Shown here one piece after another: positions 19,820 through 26,860 of a stretch of 64,000 nt of DNA. Positions within the stretch are counted from its first letter, which is position 1. The number at the start of each line of letters is the position of its first letter. Position numbers and translations under genes: made by a program. Under the pieces are notes generated by a model. The model was not told where the DNA came from, did not search any database, and saw only the letters and a list, made by a program, of their open reading frames with translations. Source of the stretch: Roseomonas sp. Its GTDB lineage: Bacteria > Pseudomonadota > Alphaproteobacteria > Acetobacterales > Acetobacteraceae. The stretch is from positions 1 to 64,000 of the forward strand of contig JADCGA010000024.1 of the NCBI GenBank assembly GCA_020249265.1. Direction: 5' to 3'.

Positions 19820-19858
19820 CCGGCCAAGAAATACAAGGCTTGTCACGGACGGGCTTAG
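19820..19858 (+). repeat. Right, degenerate copy of the secA 3' end
   Basis: In frame, it reads AKKYKACHGRA followed by TAG, against [11 protein letters not shown] and TGA in secA. Differences are scattered and mostly third-position or synonymous-type, showing it was once coding. It is followed at once (19859-19876) by a half copy of the palindromic element seen at 15008. Confidence 0.75.
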
Positions 19859-19899
19859 AGCGTTTTCCAGCCAAATAGGGGCGCGGCAAAAAATCCGCG

Positions 19900-19929
19900 T
19901 TGACAGACCTGCCAGCGGACCACTACCGT
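19900..19929 (+). promoter_or_regulatory. Probable sigma-70 promoter of the arginine leader
   Basis: TTGACA at 19900-19905 is a perfect -35 box. After 18 bases, TACCGT at 19924-19929 is a weak -10. Transcription would begin at about 19936-19937, at the A of the leader-peptide ATG, giving a leaderless message. No ribosome-binding site precedes that ATG, which agrees. Confidence 0.6.
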
Positions 19930-19936
19930 TTGTGTT

Positions 19937-20032
19937 ATGGATCAATCTTGCCTCCGCAACGCTAACCGACGCCGTCGCTGCTTCTCAGCGGCGGCTTCTG
20001 TGGCTGCGTGCAGACAAGCCCCTCCCCGGTGA
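19937..20032 (+). CDS. Arginine attenuator leader peptide, 31 residues
   Basis: The open frame MDQSCLRNANRRRRCFSAAA... ends at TGA 20030-20032. Codons 11-14 (19967-19978) are four consecutive Arg codons, all different (CGA CGC CGT CGC), with further Arg codons at 7, 26 and 31. It is followed by potential alternative RNA stems and a strong terminator, then a GNAT gene and argC. This is the arrangement of a ribosome-mediated attenuator sensing charged tRNA-Arg. The ATG is at the predicted transcription start, as for the leaderless trpL of Sinorhizobium. The peptide has no known family; the call rests on Arg codon clustering, position and the downstream terminator. Confidence 0.72.
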   Translation: MDQSCLRNANRRRRCFSAAASVAACRQAPPR

Positions 20033-20034
20033 GG
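19971..20034 (+). promoter_or_regulatory. Attenuator stem segments
   Basis: GCCGTCGCTG (19971-19980), inside the Arg codon run, can pair with CAGCGGCGGC (19986-19995): ten pairs with one G-U. A stalled ribosome on the Arg codons would block this stem. CCCCGGTGAGG (20024-20034), overlapping the leader stop, can pair with CCTCGGGG in the terminator's right arm with a small bulge, a candidate antiterminator. A ribosome at the stop codon would cover it and let the terminator form. The pairing was judged by eye. Confidence 0.5.
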
Positions 20035-20083
20035 CCCGCCCCGTAGCGGTCCACCGCCGAGGCGGCATCAGCCCGCATCTATG

Positions 20084-20115
20084 AACCCCCGCAGCCCCTG
20101 GCCTCGGGGGTTTTT
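20084..20115 (+). terminator. Rho-independent terminator of the arginine attenuator
   Basis: An eight-pair GC-rich stem (AACCCCCG at 20084-20091 with CGGGGGTT at 20105-20112) is followed by a T run (20111-20115, then CTTT). It lies 52 bases after the leader stop and 27 bases before the GNAT start, so it would stop transcription before the arg genes. Confidence 0.8.
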
Positions 20116-20141
20116 CTTTGCTCAGATCACAGGAGAACATT

Positions 20142-20690
20142 GTGCAGGACAGCAACTCCACCCACCCCGATTCTTCACAAGCATCTAAAGATGCCGTGCA
20201 CAAAACAGTGCGGCGCGCCACCATCGCTGATGCTGTGACCGTCCGCGAATTGACCCGCGCGGCCTACGCGAAGTGGGTGCCCGTCCTCGGGCGTGAGCCG
20301 CGGCCGATGACCGCCGACTACGACGCGGTACTGCGCGAACACCTGGTAGACTTGCTACAGGTGGGCGGCGAAGCCGTGGCGCTGATCGAAATGGCGCCAA
20401 AGGCTGACCACCTGCTGATCGTCAACGTCGCGGTCGCGCCAAACTACCAGGGAAAGGGCTATGGCCGCGCCATGATGGCGCATGCGGAGGAGGTCGCCCG
20501 ATCCCTTAGCCTCAGTGAAATGCGACTCTACACCAACGCGCTCTTTGCCGAGAATCTGCGCCTCTATAGCCGGCTTGGCTACCGGGTGGACCGCGAGGAG
20601 CAGCATCCGCAGTTCGGGGTTGCCGTGCATATGAGCAAGCGCCTCGAAGCCGCAGCCGACGAGCACTCCAGCAACAGGACATCACCATGA
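20142..20690 (+). CDS. GNAT-family N-acetyltransferase in the arginine-attenuated operon
   Basis: A 182-residue single-domain GNAT. The acetyl-CoA site is NVAVAPNYQGKGYGRAMMAH, followed by the C-terminal LYTNALFAENLRLYSRLGY typical of the fold. The GTG at 20142 follows CAGGAGA by six bases and was preferred to an upstream TTG in the terminator. It sits between the Arg attenuator and argC and overlaps argC by ATGA, so it should be made with argC when arginine is short. That makes an N-acetylglutamate-related role tempting, but it does not look like known short NAGS enzymes, so the substrate is open. Confidence 0.82.
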   Translation: MQDSNSTHPDSSQASKDAVHKTVRRATIADAVTVRELTRAAYAKWVPVLGREPRPMTADYDAVLREHLVDLLQVGGEAVALIEMAPKADHLLIVNVAVAPNYQGKGYGRAMMAHAEEVARSLSLSEMRLYTNALFAENLRLYSRLGYRVDREEQHPQFGVAVHMSKRLEAAADEHSSNRTSP

Positions 20691-21664
20691 GCATTCGTAT
20701 TGGCATTGTCGGGATCAGCGGTTTTGGCGGTGGCGAGGCGATGCGCCTGGTCGCGAACCACCCGTCTTTCGAACTGATCTACGCTGCCGGTGAAGGTAGT
20801 GTCGGCAGCCGCTTGGGGGACCGCTTCCCCGGTGCGCCAGCCAAGCTGGCCGAGTTGATGATCGAGAAATGGGACCCTGCGATGCTCCCGAAGCTCGATG
20901 TGCTGTTCGCCTCGCTGCCCACGGGCAGTTCAGCCGAGGCGCTGGCGCGTGTCCCCAAGGACGTGAAGATCGTCGATATCGGCGGCGATCACCGCTATGT
21001 TGAAGGTTGGGCCTATGGCCTGGCCGATATCTGGCCGGCGCAGATCGCGGGTCAGACCCGCATTGCCAATCCTGGCTGCTTCCCTGCAGCAACGCTTACT
21101 GCGCTGGCGCCACTACTGGCCGAAAAGCTGATCGAACCTGGCAACATCGTCATTGACGCCAAGACCGGTATCTCCGGCGCTGGTCGGGGCGGCGCCGACA
21201 GCAAATTCGGCTATGCCGAGAGCAACGAGAACCTGGTGCCCTATGGTCTGCTCAAGCACACCCACATGCCCGAGATGGCGAGGACGATTGAGCGGCTGAG
21301 CGGCAGTAGCGCCGCTGGGCTGGTGTTTACGCCACATCTGGTGCCAATGACCCGTGGCATACTTGCGACCATCTACTGCCGAGGTCGTGCTACCACGGAC
21401 CAGTGCTTGGACGCGGCGCGGCGCTACTATGCCGGGCGGGCCTTTGTTCGCGTGACCGACAAGCCACCGCAGACCAAATGGGCAACCGGGTCGAACCTTG
21501 CCTTCGTCAGCTACGCGGCGGACCCAGAGCGCAACTTGGTGATCGCAATGGGCGTGGTTGATAATCTCGGTAAGGGGGCGGCCGGCCAAGCGATGCAGAA
21601 CGCGAACCTGGTCTGCGGCCTGCCGGAAACTGCGGGGCTGGATAGTGTGCCTGTTTGGCCATGA
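20687..21664 (+). CDS. argC: N-acetyl-gamma-glutamyl-phosphate reductase
   Basis: ArgC reduces N-acetylglutamyl phosphate to the semialdehyde with NADPH, the third step of arginine synthesis. The 325-residue protein has a Rossmann start (IGIVGISGFGGGEAMRLV), the catalytic Cys131 in ANPGCFPAATLTAL, a substrate loop with GISGAGRGG, and the conserved late His in HLVPMTRGILATIY. The ATG overlaps the stop of the preceding GNAT gene. A LysY paralogue is a conceivable alternative, but the upstream Arg-codon leader favours ArgC. Codon choice is somewhat less GCG/CGC-biased than in flanking genes, so this operon may not be native. Confidence 0.9.
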   Translation: MSIRIGIVGISGFGGGEAMRLVANHPSFELIYAAGEGSVGSRLGDRFPGAPAKLAELMIEKWDPAMLPKLDVLFASLPTGSSAEALARVPKDVKIVDIGGDHRYVEGWAYGLADIWPAQIAGQTRIANPGCFPAATLTALAPLLAEKLIEPGNIVIDAKTGISGAGRGGADSKFGYAESNENLVPYGLLKHTHMPEMARTIERLSGSSAAGLVFTPHLVPMTRGILATIYCRGRATTDQCLDAARRYYAGRAFVRVTDKPPQTKWATGSNLAFVSYAADPERNLVIAMGVVDNLGKGAAGQAMQNANLVCGLPETAGLDSVPVWP

Positions 21665-21776
21665 GGTACGCCAAGCACATACGCCAAACGCCCGACGTGC
21701 CCCGCGCCGGGCCACGCATTTCGCGCTATAGGCGGGCAAGAAAAGTCAGAGGTCGGGCGCCGCCCGGAATTGCCGC

Positions 21777-22238
21777 ATGAAATTGGCCCGTCATGGCCTG
21801 ATTGCCCTGATGCTACTGGTGCTTGCTGCGCCCGCTGATGCGGCTTGGGAATATACGCGCTGGGGCATGAATGAAGCGCAGGCGGTGACTGCATCGCGCC
21901 GCGCGGTGCGCAGCCTGACGCCAGCCGAACGGCGCATGATGGATGCGCGGGTGGAATATCGCGCACGTGGCGTCTTCAGCGTGGAGGGGCTGCGCATGAA
22001 TATCGCCTTTGGCTTCGATACAGAAACCGGCGGTTTGGCGTGTGTTTCAGGCCGTGGCGCTGCGGCACAGGGTGACGTGCTGCGCCAGCGCTTGATCGCG
22101 CGCTTCGGTCCGCCGGAGTTTGATGATCAGGACCCGCGCAGTGGTGAACAGGATATCGGCTGGACCACGCCGGATAAGATTGACCTGGTGATCACCTCGG
22201 CCGGCTTTACCCTGCTGCATTGTGCGCCGGGCTACTGA
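21777..22238 (+). CDS. Secreted protein of unknown function
   Basis: A 153-residue protein with a clear signal peptide (MKLARHGLIALMLLVLAAPA, cleaved near ADAAW) and a small body containing WEYTRWGMNEAQAVTAS, then GLRMNIAFGFD and two Cys (GGLACVSGRG, TLLHCAPGY) that could form a disulfide. The pattern of a short conserved WGMS/N-like motif plus a mixed alpha/beta body is common in small periplasmic proteins of alphaproteobacteria, but I do not recognise a named family. Its last 32 bases overlap the convergent PrpD gene. Confidence 0.7.
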   Translation: MKLARHGLIALMLLVLAAPADAAWEYTRWGMNEAQAVTASRRAVRSLTPAERRMMDARVEYRARGVFSVEGLRMNIAFGFDTETGGLACVSGRGAAAQGDVLRQRLIARFGPPEFDDQDPRSGEQDIGWTTPDKIDLVITSAGFTLLHCAPGY

Positions 22239-23571
22239 GCAAAGCCATCAGCGGCGCAATGGAAGCCGACCTATCCAGCGCCCAAAGCGCTGCAATCTGC
22301 CCTTCCACATCAGCCGTGGTGCCGCCGATCGCCGCATTGGCGCGGTATTTGGCGGCGAGTTCCGCGTCACTCAGCGGCCGTCCCGCACTGCCGCGCGGAT
22401 GTTCCACATAAGCTTGGTGCGTGCTGCCATCAGCAAGTGTGACGGTCACACGCGCCGCGCCGCGCGGCAGGCTGGCATCGCATTCCGCCAGCACCTTGGT
22501 GCGAATCGCCGCAAGCATAGGGTCTTGCACCGCCGCCATGTCAAAATCCGCCACATCAGCGCGGCCAAGCAGCAGCGCAATGGCGGCGCAGTGATGAATA
22601 CTGACGCGCGTGTCACGTTCATTGCGCACTGCTCGATCACCGCGCGCCAGCAAAAGCGCATCGCCGGCAACCGTCACGCGCGTGATTTGCGCCACCGCCG
22701 CGCCAAGCTGTTCGCGCAGCGCCAGGCAGGCATCAATCACTGCATGAAACACAATGCCCGCCGCATAGGGCTTGTAGGTATTGCGCGCAATTTCCCAGCG
22801 TTGCCCGAGCCCTTCGGTGATTTCGGTCAGCACGGGTTCATCACCCATCGCGCGCGCCCAGCCCAGAGGGCCTTCGATGGCGCGTGGTGCGGCACGATAG
22901 CCGCGGGCGGCGAAGCGCGCGGCCAATATGCCATTTCGAGCCGCATTACCCACACCGATATTCTTCGCGGCAGTCGCCAGATTTTCCACAATGCCGCCCG
23001 ATTGACTGGCGGCGATGCCAAGCGCATCTGCGGTCTGTTCAGCCGAAAGCCGCATGAGCCGCGCCGCCACTGCCGCCGCGCCGAAGACTCCGCAGCTTGT
23101 GGTAATGTGCCAGCCCCGCGCGTAATGCCCCGGTGAGACAGCATTGCCGATACGGCAGGCAATTTCCGCGCCCAACAGAAAGGCATGCAAAACTTCAGCG
23201 CCGCTCGCACCGGTTTCCTCGCCAAGCGCAAAGGCCACGGGGGCAACTGGCGCGCTTGGGTGGATCACGGTCCGCAGATGCGTGTCATCGTAATCCAGCA
23301 GATTGGACGCAATGGCATTGACGAAAGCCGCCTCCATCACGCCAAGCCTGTCGCGCTGGCCAAGCACGGTTGCGCTTTGCTTGCCGGAGGCTTCGCGCAT
23401 GATCTCAAGCGCAGTGACCACCGCCGGATCACGCGCGACACCCAAGGCGCAGCCCACGTGATTGAGGATGGACCGCCGCCCTTCATGGCGGAGCGCCTCC
23501 GGCAGGGCTTCAAACTGCGATTCGGTGACGAAACGCCCCAGGATTTGCGTGGCCGATAATGCTTCACCCAT
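22207..23571 (-). CDS. MmgE/PrpD-family protein (first copy)
   Basis: A 454-residue member of the MmgE/PrpD family, which includes 2-methylcitrate dehydratase, cis-aconitate decarboxylase and epimerase-like enzymes. Family blocks include NAIASNLLDYDDTHLRTVIH, CGVFGAAAVAARLM and NTYKPYAAGIVFHAVIDACL. These proteins usually act on branched or substituted dicarboxylates. The ATG at 23571 (AAGGGA upstream) was preferred to a GTG seven codons earlier that overlaps the cyclase stop. It is last in the minus-strand run Bug receptor, SDR, cyclase, PrpD. A second, divergent PrpD lies at 26857-28218. Confidence 0.88.
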   Translation of the reverse strand: MGEALSATQILGRFVTESQFEALPEALRHEGRRSILNHVGCALGVARDPAVVTALEIMREASGKQSATVLGQRDRLGVMEAAFVNAIASNLLDYDDTHLRTVIHPSAPVAPVAFALGEETGASGAEVLHAFLLGAEIACRIGNAVSPGHYARGWHITTSCGVFGAAAVAARLMRLSAEQTADALGIAASQSGGIVENLATAAKNIGVGNAARNGILAARFAARGYRAAPRAIEGPLGWARAMGDEPVLTEITEGLGQRWEIARNTYKPYAAGIVFHAVIDACLALREQLGAAVAQITRVTVAGDALLLARGDRAVRNERDTRVSIHHCAAIALLLGRADVADFDMAAVQDPMLAAIRTKVLAECDASLPRGAARVTVTLADGSTHQAYVEHPRGSAGRPLSDAELAAKYRANAAIGGTTADVEGQIAALWALDRSASIAPLMALLSSPAHNAAG

Positions 23572-23588
23572 GGGGCGCTTCCCTTGAT

Positions 23589-24329
23589 TCACTCAGCTAT
23601 TTCGCGCGCCATGACACGTGCCGGCGCGCCATCTGACCCGGTGATGGCAAGCGCACCAAAGATGAATTCCACGCGCTTGCCGGCAAGCGGGCGGGGTCCG
23701 CGCAAATGCTCACAAATCAGCACGCCGTCACGAAGCAATCGCTGATGCACGGGCCAAGTAAAACCCTCAGCCGGGCGGCGATGTACGGGCAGATCGGGCG
23801 TTGGGAAATCACAGGCGAGCAGTTTTACCTGTTTCGCCACAATCCAATCCGCCGCTGCCAAACTTAGGCACGGATGCGCATCATAAGCGGGCGTATTGAT
23901 ATGCGGCGAAGAACCTGTATCCAGCGCGAGTATATCGCCCGGGCGCAGCAAGGGGCGCGCGGCTTCCAGATGTTCCGGTTCAATCAGGCTATTGGGCGGC
24001 AGATCGAAACGCCAGACAACGCCAGGGCCATTCCAGCGTTCCAGCGGCACTTGTTCCATGCTGGGGCCATCGCTGTAGAAATGGCAGGGCGCATCCACAT
24101 GCGTGCCGGTATGCACCACCATCTCGAAGCTGGTGACAGTCAGCGGATCAGCCGGCAGGCAAAACAGCTTCTTCACCTTGGGCGGGCCGAAGGTGGGCAC
24201 ACGCGGCATCGCCTCATCTATCGGGTGCGTCAGGTCCAACCACGGGCCGAGCGGCGTGGTTTCCTGCCGAGGCGGCAGGGGCATCCAGCCGCGCCAGCCA
24301 AGACCACGTTCTTTTGCCTTATCGCACAT
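23589..24329 (-). CDS. Cyclase-family metal hydrolase (kynurenine-formamidase-like)
   Basis: A 246-residue protein of the Cyclase (PF04199) family, metal-dependent hydrolases such as kynurenine formamidase and isatin hydrolase. The zinc/manganese-binding signature HTGTHVDAPCHF is complete, and LDTGSSPHINTPAYDAHPCL and CDFPTPDLPVHRR follow. The ATG at 24329 follows AGGAAAG. It lies between an SDR and a PrpD gene in the same operon, suggesting it opens a cyclic or amide intermediate in the same catabolic route. The exact substrate cannot be read from sequence. Confidence 0.85.
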   Translation of the reverse strand: MCDKAKERGLGWRGWMPLPPRQETTPLGPWLDLTHPIDEAMPRVPTFGPPKVKKLFCLPADPLTVTSFEMVVHTGTHVDAPCHFYSDGPSMEQVPLERWNGPGVVWRFDLPPNSLIEPEHLEAARPLLRPGDILALDTGSSPHINTPAYDAHPCLSLAAADWIVAKQVKLLACDFPTPDLPVHRRPAEGFTWPVHQRLLRDGVLICEHLRGPRPLAGKRVEFIFGALAITGSDGAPARVMAREIAE

Positions 24330-24344
24330 ACCGCTTTCCTTTCT

Positions 24345-25118
24345 TCACACGGCGCGGAGCCAACCGCCATCCACATCCATCAGCGTGCCTTGCACATAGC
24401 TGGCACGGTCACTGACCAGGAAGCTGACAACCTCGGCAATTTCCTCGGGTGCGGCGAAGCGGGTGATGCCGGCTTCGCGCGCCAGATCAGCCGCTGCCGC
24501 CGCATCATCCGCACCCAATTCCTTGGCGCGCGTTTGGATGCGATGCGTCAGCCGATCCGTGTGGATATTGCCGGGATTGATGAGGTTGACGCGCACGCCA
24601 TCCGCCACACCACGATCCGCGAGCGCCTTGGTGAAATTCATCAGCGCCGCATTGACTGAACCGCCAATGGTGAAATCCGCACTCGCCAAGCGTCCGCCGA
24701 CGCCACCGATATTCACAACGGCGCCCTTGGCTTTGAGCAAGTACGGCCAGGCAGCACGCGCGAGCCGCACGGCGCCGAATAGTTTCAGTGCATAGCCATC
24801 CGCCCAATCAGCATCGGAAAGCGTCAGAAAATCGCCGCGCTTGGTCGCACCCGCGCTATGGACCAGAATATCCAGAGCGCCGAAGCGCTGGATGGCGGCG
24901 GCAACTGCGGCTTGGGCGGCGGCATCTTCGCGCAAATCGCCCGGCACCACCACGCAATCCGCGCCGCAATCGGCGGCTACGTTGCGCATATCGGCTTCAC
25001 TGCGCGCCAGCAGCACCAGTTTCGCGCCATCACGCGCCAGGGTGCGGGCAATGGCGGCGCCAATGCCGCGGCTGGCGCCACTCACCAAGGCAATCTTGCC
25101 AGAAAGCGGCGCGCTCAT
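24345..25118 (-). CDS. SDR-family oxidoreductase with atypical active site
   Basis: A 257-residue short-chain dehydrogenase fold with the cofactor motif SGASRGIGAAIARTL and HSAGATKRGD (in place of NAG). The catalytic YxxxK is not present: the region normally YxxSKAAL reads FTIGGSVNAALMNFTKAL. The C-terminal VRVNLINPGNIHTDR and GTLMDVDGGWL are normal. A subfamily with this change exists among proteobacterial SDRs, so it is probably a divergent enzyme rather than a dead copy. Its ATG overlaps the stop of the Bug receptor (ATGA), and the cyclase follows after 15 bases. Confidence 0.82.
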   Translation of the reverse strand: MSAPLSGKIALVSGASRGIGAAIARTLARDGAKLVLLARSEADMRNVAADCGADCVVVPGDLREDAAAQAAVAAAIQRFGALDILVHSAGATKRGDFLTLSDADWADGYALKLFGAVRLARAAWPYLLKAKGAVVNIGGVGGRLASADFTIGGSVNAALMNFTKALADRGVADGVRVNLINPGNIHTDRLTHRIQTRAKELGADDAAAAADLAREAGITRFAAPEEIAEVVSFLVSDRASYVQGTLMDVDGGWLRAV

Positions 25119-26080
25119 TCCGCGGTAATCCCGGCTTCGCGAATCACCTGGCCGTAGCGCGCGACATCAGTGGCGATCAGCGTGCCGAAGGCCTCGGCAG
25201 TGCCACCCACAACTTCAGCGCCTGAATCAAGCAGTCTCTGGCGCATCTCTGGCGCGGTGATGATGCCGCCAATCACGGCGTTCAAGCGCTGCGCGGCAGC
25301 CGGCGGCATGCCGCGCGGTCCGACAATGCCGTACCATTCGGCAATTTGATAACCGGGGATGGCGGCCTCTGCGATGGTGGGCGCTTCCGGCAGGAAGGGC
25401 AGGCGTTGCGCAGCGGTCACACCCAGCGCGCGTACCCGGCCGCCGCGTACATGCGGCAGCGCGGATGTGGCATTGGCGAACATGATCGGCACATTGCCGG
25501 CCATGAGGTCCGTCAGCGCCGGCGCACCACCGCGATAGGGCACATGGGTCATGGTAAGCCCGGTGGCGAGGCGAAACATCTCACCGCTGATATGCGTCGA
25601 AGTACCGGTACCGGAAGATGCGAAGGCGAGTGGATTGGTCCGGCCCCAGGTGATCAATTCCGGCACCGTGCGTGGTGGCAGGTTGTTGTTGATGCACAGG
25701 ATATTATGGACATCGGCCACATGGATCAGCGGCGTGATGTCACGCACCGCATCAAAGGGGTGGTTCTTCACCAGATGCGCATTGGCGGCGTGGGTGCTGA
25801 TGATGAAGCCAAAGGCATGGCCATCAGGATCGGCGCGCACAATGGCTTCCGTGCCGATCAGCCCCGCCGCCCCGGCGCGGTTTTCGATAATGACGTTTTG
25901 GCCAAGCGCTTCCTGCAAGGCCGGCGCGATCATGCGCGCGAGAATATCTGTGGTGCCGGCGGGCGGCCAGGGCACGATGAAGCGAATGGGGCGTGTGGCC
26001 ACCCAGGTGCCTTGCGCGCGCGCGATGCGCGGCGCGGCAAGTGCCGCAGTTGCAGCGACCATAAATGAACGTCTTTTCAT
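25115..26080 (-). CDS. TctC/Bug-family tripartite tricarboxylate receptor
   Basis: A 321-residue periplasmic solute receptor with a signal peptide (MKRRSFMVAATAALAAPRIA, cut at RAQG), possibly Tat-like given KRRSF. Typical blocks follow: RPIRFIVPWPPAGTTDILAR, IIENRAGAAGLIGTEAI, MTHVPYRGGAPALTDLMAGN and EAPTIAEAAIPGYQIAEWYG. It would capture a carboxylate for the tripartite TctAB permease; no TctA or TctB is in the window. A strong GGAGGA precedes the ATG. It leads the operon with SDR, cyclase and PrpD, which suggests that its ligand is their substrate. Confidence 0.92.
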   Translation of the reverse strand: MKRRSFMVAATAALAAPRIARAQGTWVATRPIRFIVPWPPAGTTDILARMIAPALQEALGQNVIIENRAGAAGLIGTEAIVRADPDGHAFGFIISTHAANAHLVKNHPFDAVRDITPLIHVADVHNILCINNNLPPRTVPELITWGRTNPLAFASSGTGTSTHISGEMFRLATGLTMTHVPYRGGAPALTDLMAGNVPIMFANATSALPHVRGGRVRALGVTAAQRLPFLPEAPTIAEAAIPGYQIAEWYGIVGPRGMPPAAAQRLNAVIGGIITAPEMRQRLLDSGAEVVGGTAEAFGTLIATDVARYGQVIREAGITAE

Positions 26081-26209
26081 GCCGGCTTTCCTCCACCCCT
26101 TTTGCGGGCATCGTGAACGGGCACGCGGAATCTGTCCAGCACGGGCGCCGCTTTCCCTCGCGCGCAAGCGGGGCAATACTCGGCACCTCGACATAAGGGA
26201 CGGAACGGC

Positions 26210-26860
26210 ATGGCCAAGGGTGGCGGGTTGCTTTGCGTGATGAATGATATCGCGCCGGCTTGCGATAGGCGCGACTATGAAGCCTGGTATCAGCAGGATC
26301 ACGTGCCGGATCGTCTTGGCATTCCTGGCTTTCAGCATGCCAGGCGCTATCGCCGCCTGAATGGGCCGCGTGCGGAATTCCTGACCTTTTATGAAACGGC
26401 GACACCGGCAGTGCTGTGTTCGGCGCCTTATATCAAGCGGCTCGCGGAACCCACGGACTGGACCGCGCTCATCATGCTGCATTTCCGCACCATGTCACGC
26501 AGTATTTGCCGTGTGGCGCTGGATGAGGGGCAAAGGGGTGTGGGTGGCCTGCTGGCGCTGATTGCCCATCAAGAAGACCCATCAGCCAGCCTTGAAGCGC
26601 AATTGGCAGCGGTGCTGGCGCAGCCGGGTGTGACGCGCGTGCGGATTTGGCGCGCTGATCCTACAGTGACCGTGCCGAGCCCGGAAGAAAAACTGCGCCC
26701 AGGCGGCGATGGGTCCTTCGCGACGATTATCGTGGTTGAAGGCACGAATGCCGAAATGATCAATGCAGCGCTTGCGGCGCAGGGGGTATCGGATTCTGCC
26801 AGTTTTTACAGCCTGATTTATGCCTCACCAGAAGCGCCCCAGAAGGAAGCAACAGCATGA
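26210..26860 (+). CDS. EthD-like dimeric alpha-beta barrel protein
   Basis: A 216-residue protein that appears to contain two ferredoxin-like halves. The first has DRRDYEAWYQQDHVPDRLGI and GFQHARRYRRLNGPRAEFLTFYE, a pattern of DUF4286/EthD-type dimeric barrels. The second ends FATIIVVEGTNAEMINAALA. Such proteins often act in degradation of aromatic or cyclic compounds without a well-defined reaction. It is divergent from the Bug-led operon and overlaps the following PrpD gene by ATGA, placing it in the same catabolic context. Confidence 0.65.
   Translation: MAKGGGLLCVMNDIAPACDRRDYEAWYQQDHVPDRLGIPGFQHARRYRRLNGPRAEFLTFYETATPAVLCSAPYIKRLAEPTDWTALIMLHFRTMSRSICRVALDEGQRGVGGLLALIAHQEDPSASLEAQLAAVLAQPGVTRVRIWRADPTVTVPSPEEKLRPGGDGSFATIIVVEGTNAEMINAALAAQGVSDSASFYSLIYASPEAPQKEATA

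Noticed and set aside
19937-20032. Reading the Arg-rich leader as a tryptophan or histidine leader
   Set aside because: It has no Trp or His codons; Arg is the only clustered amino acid and argC follows.
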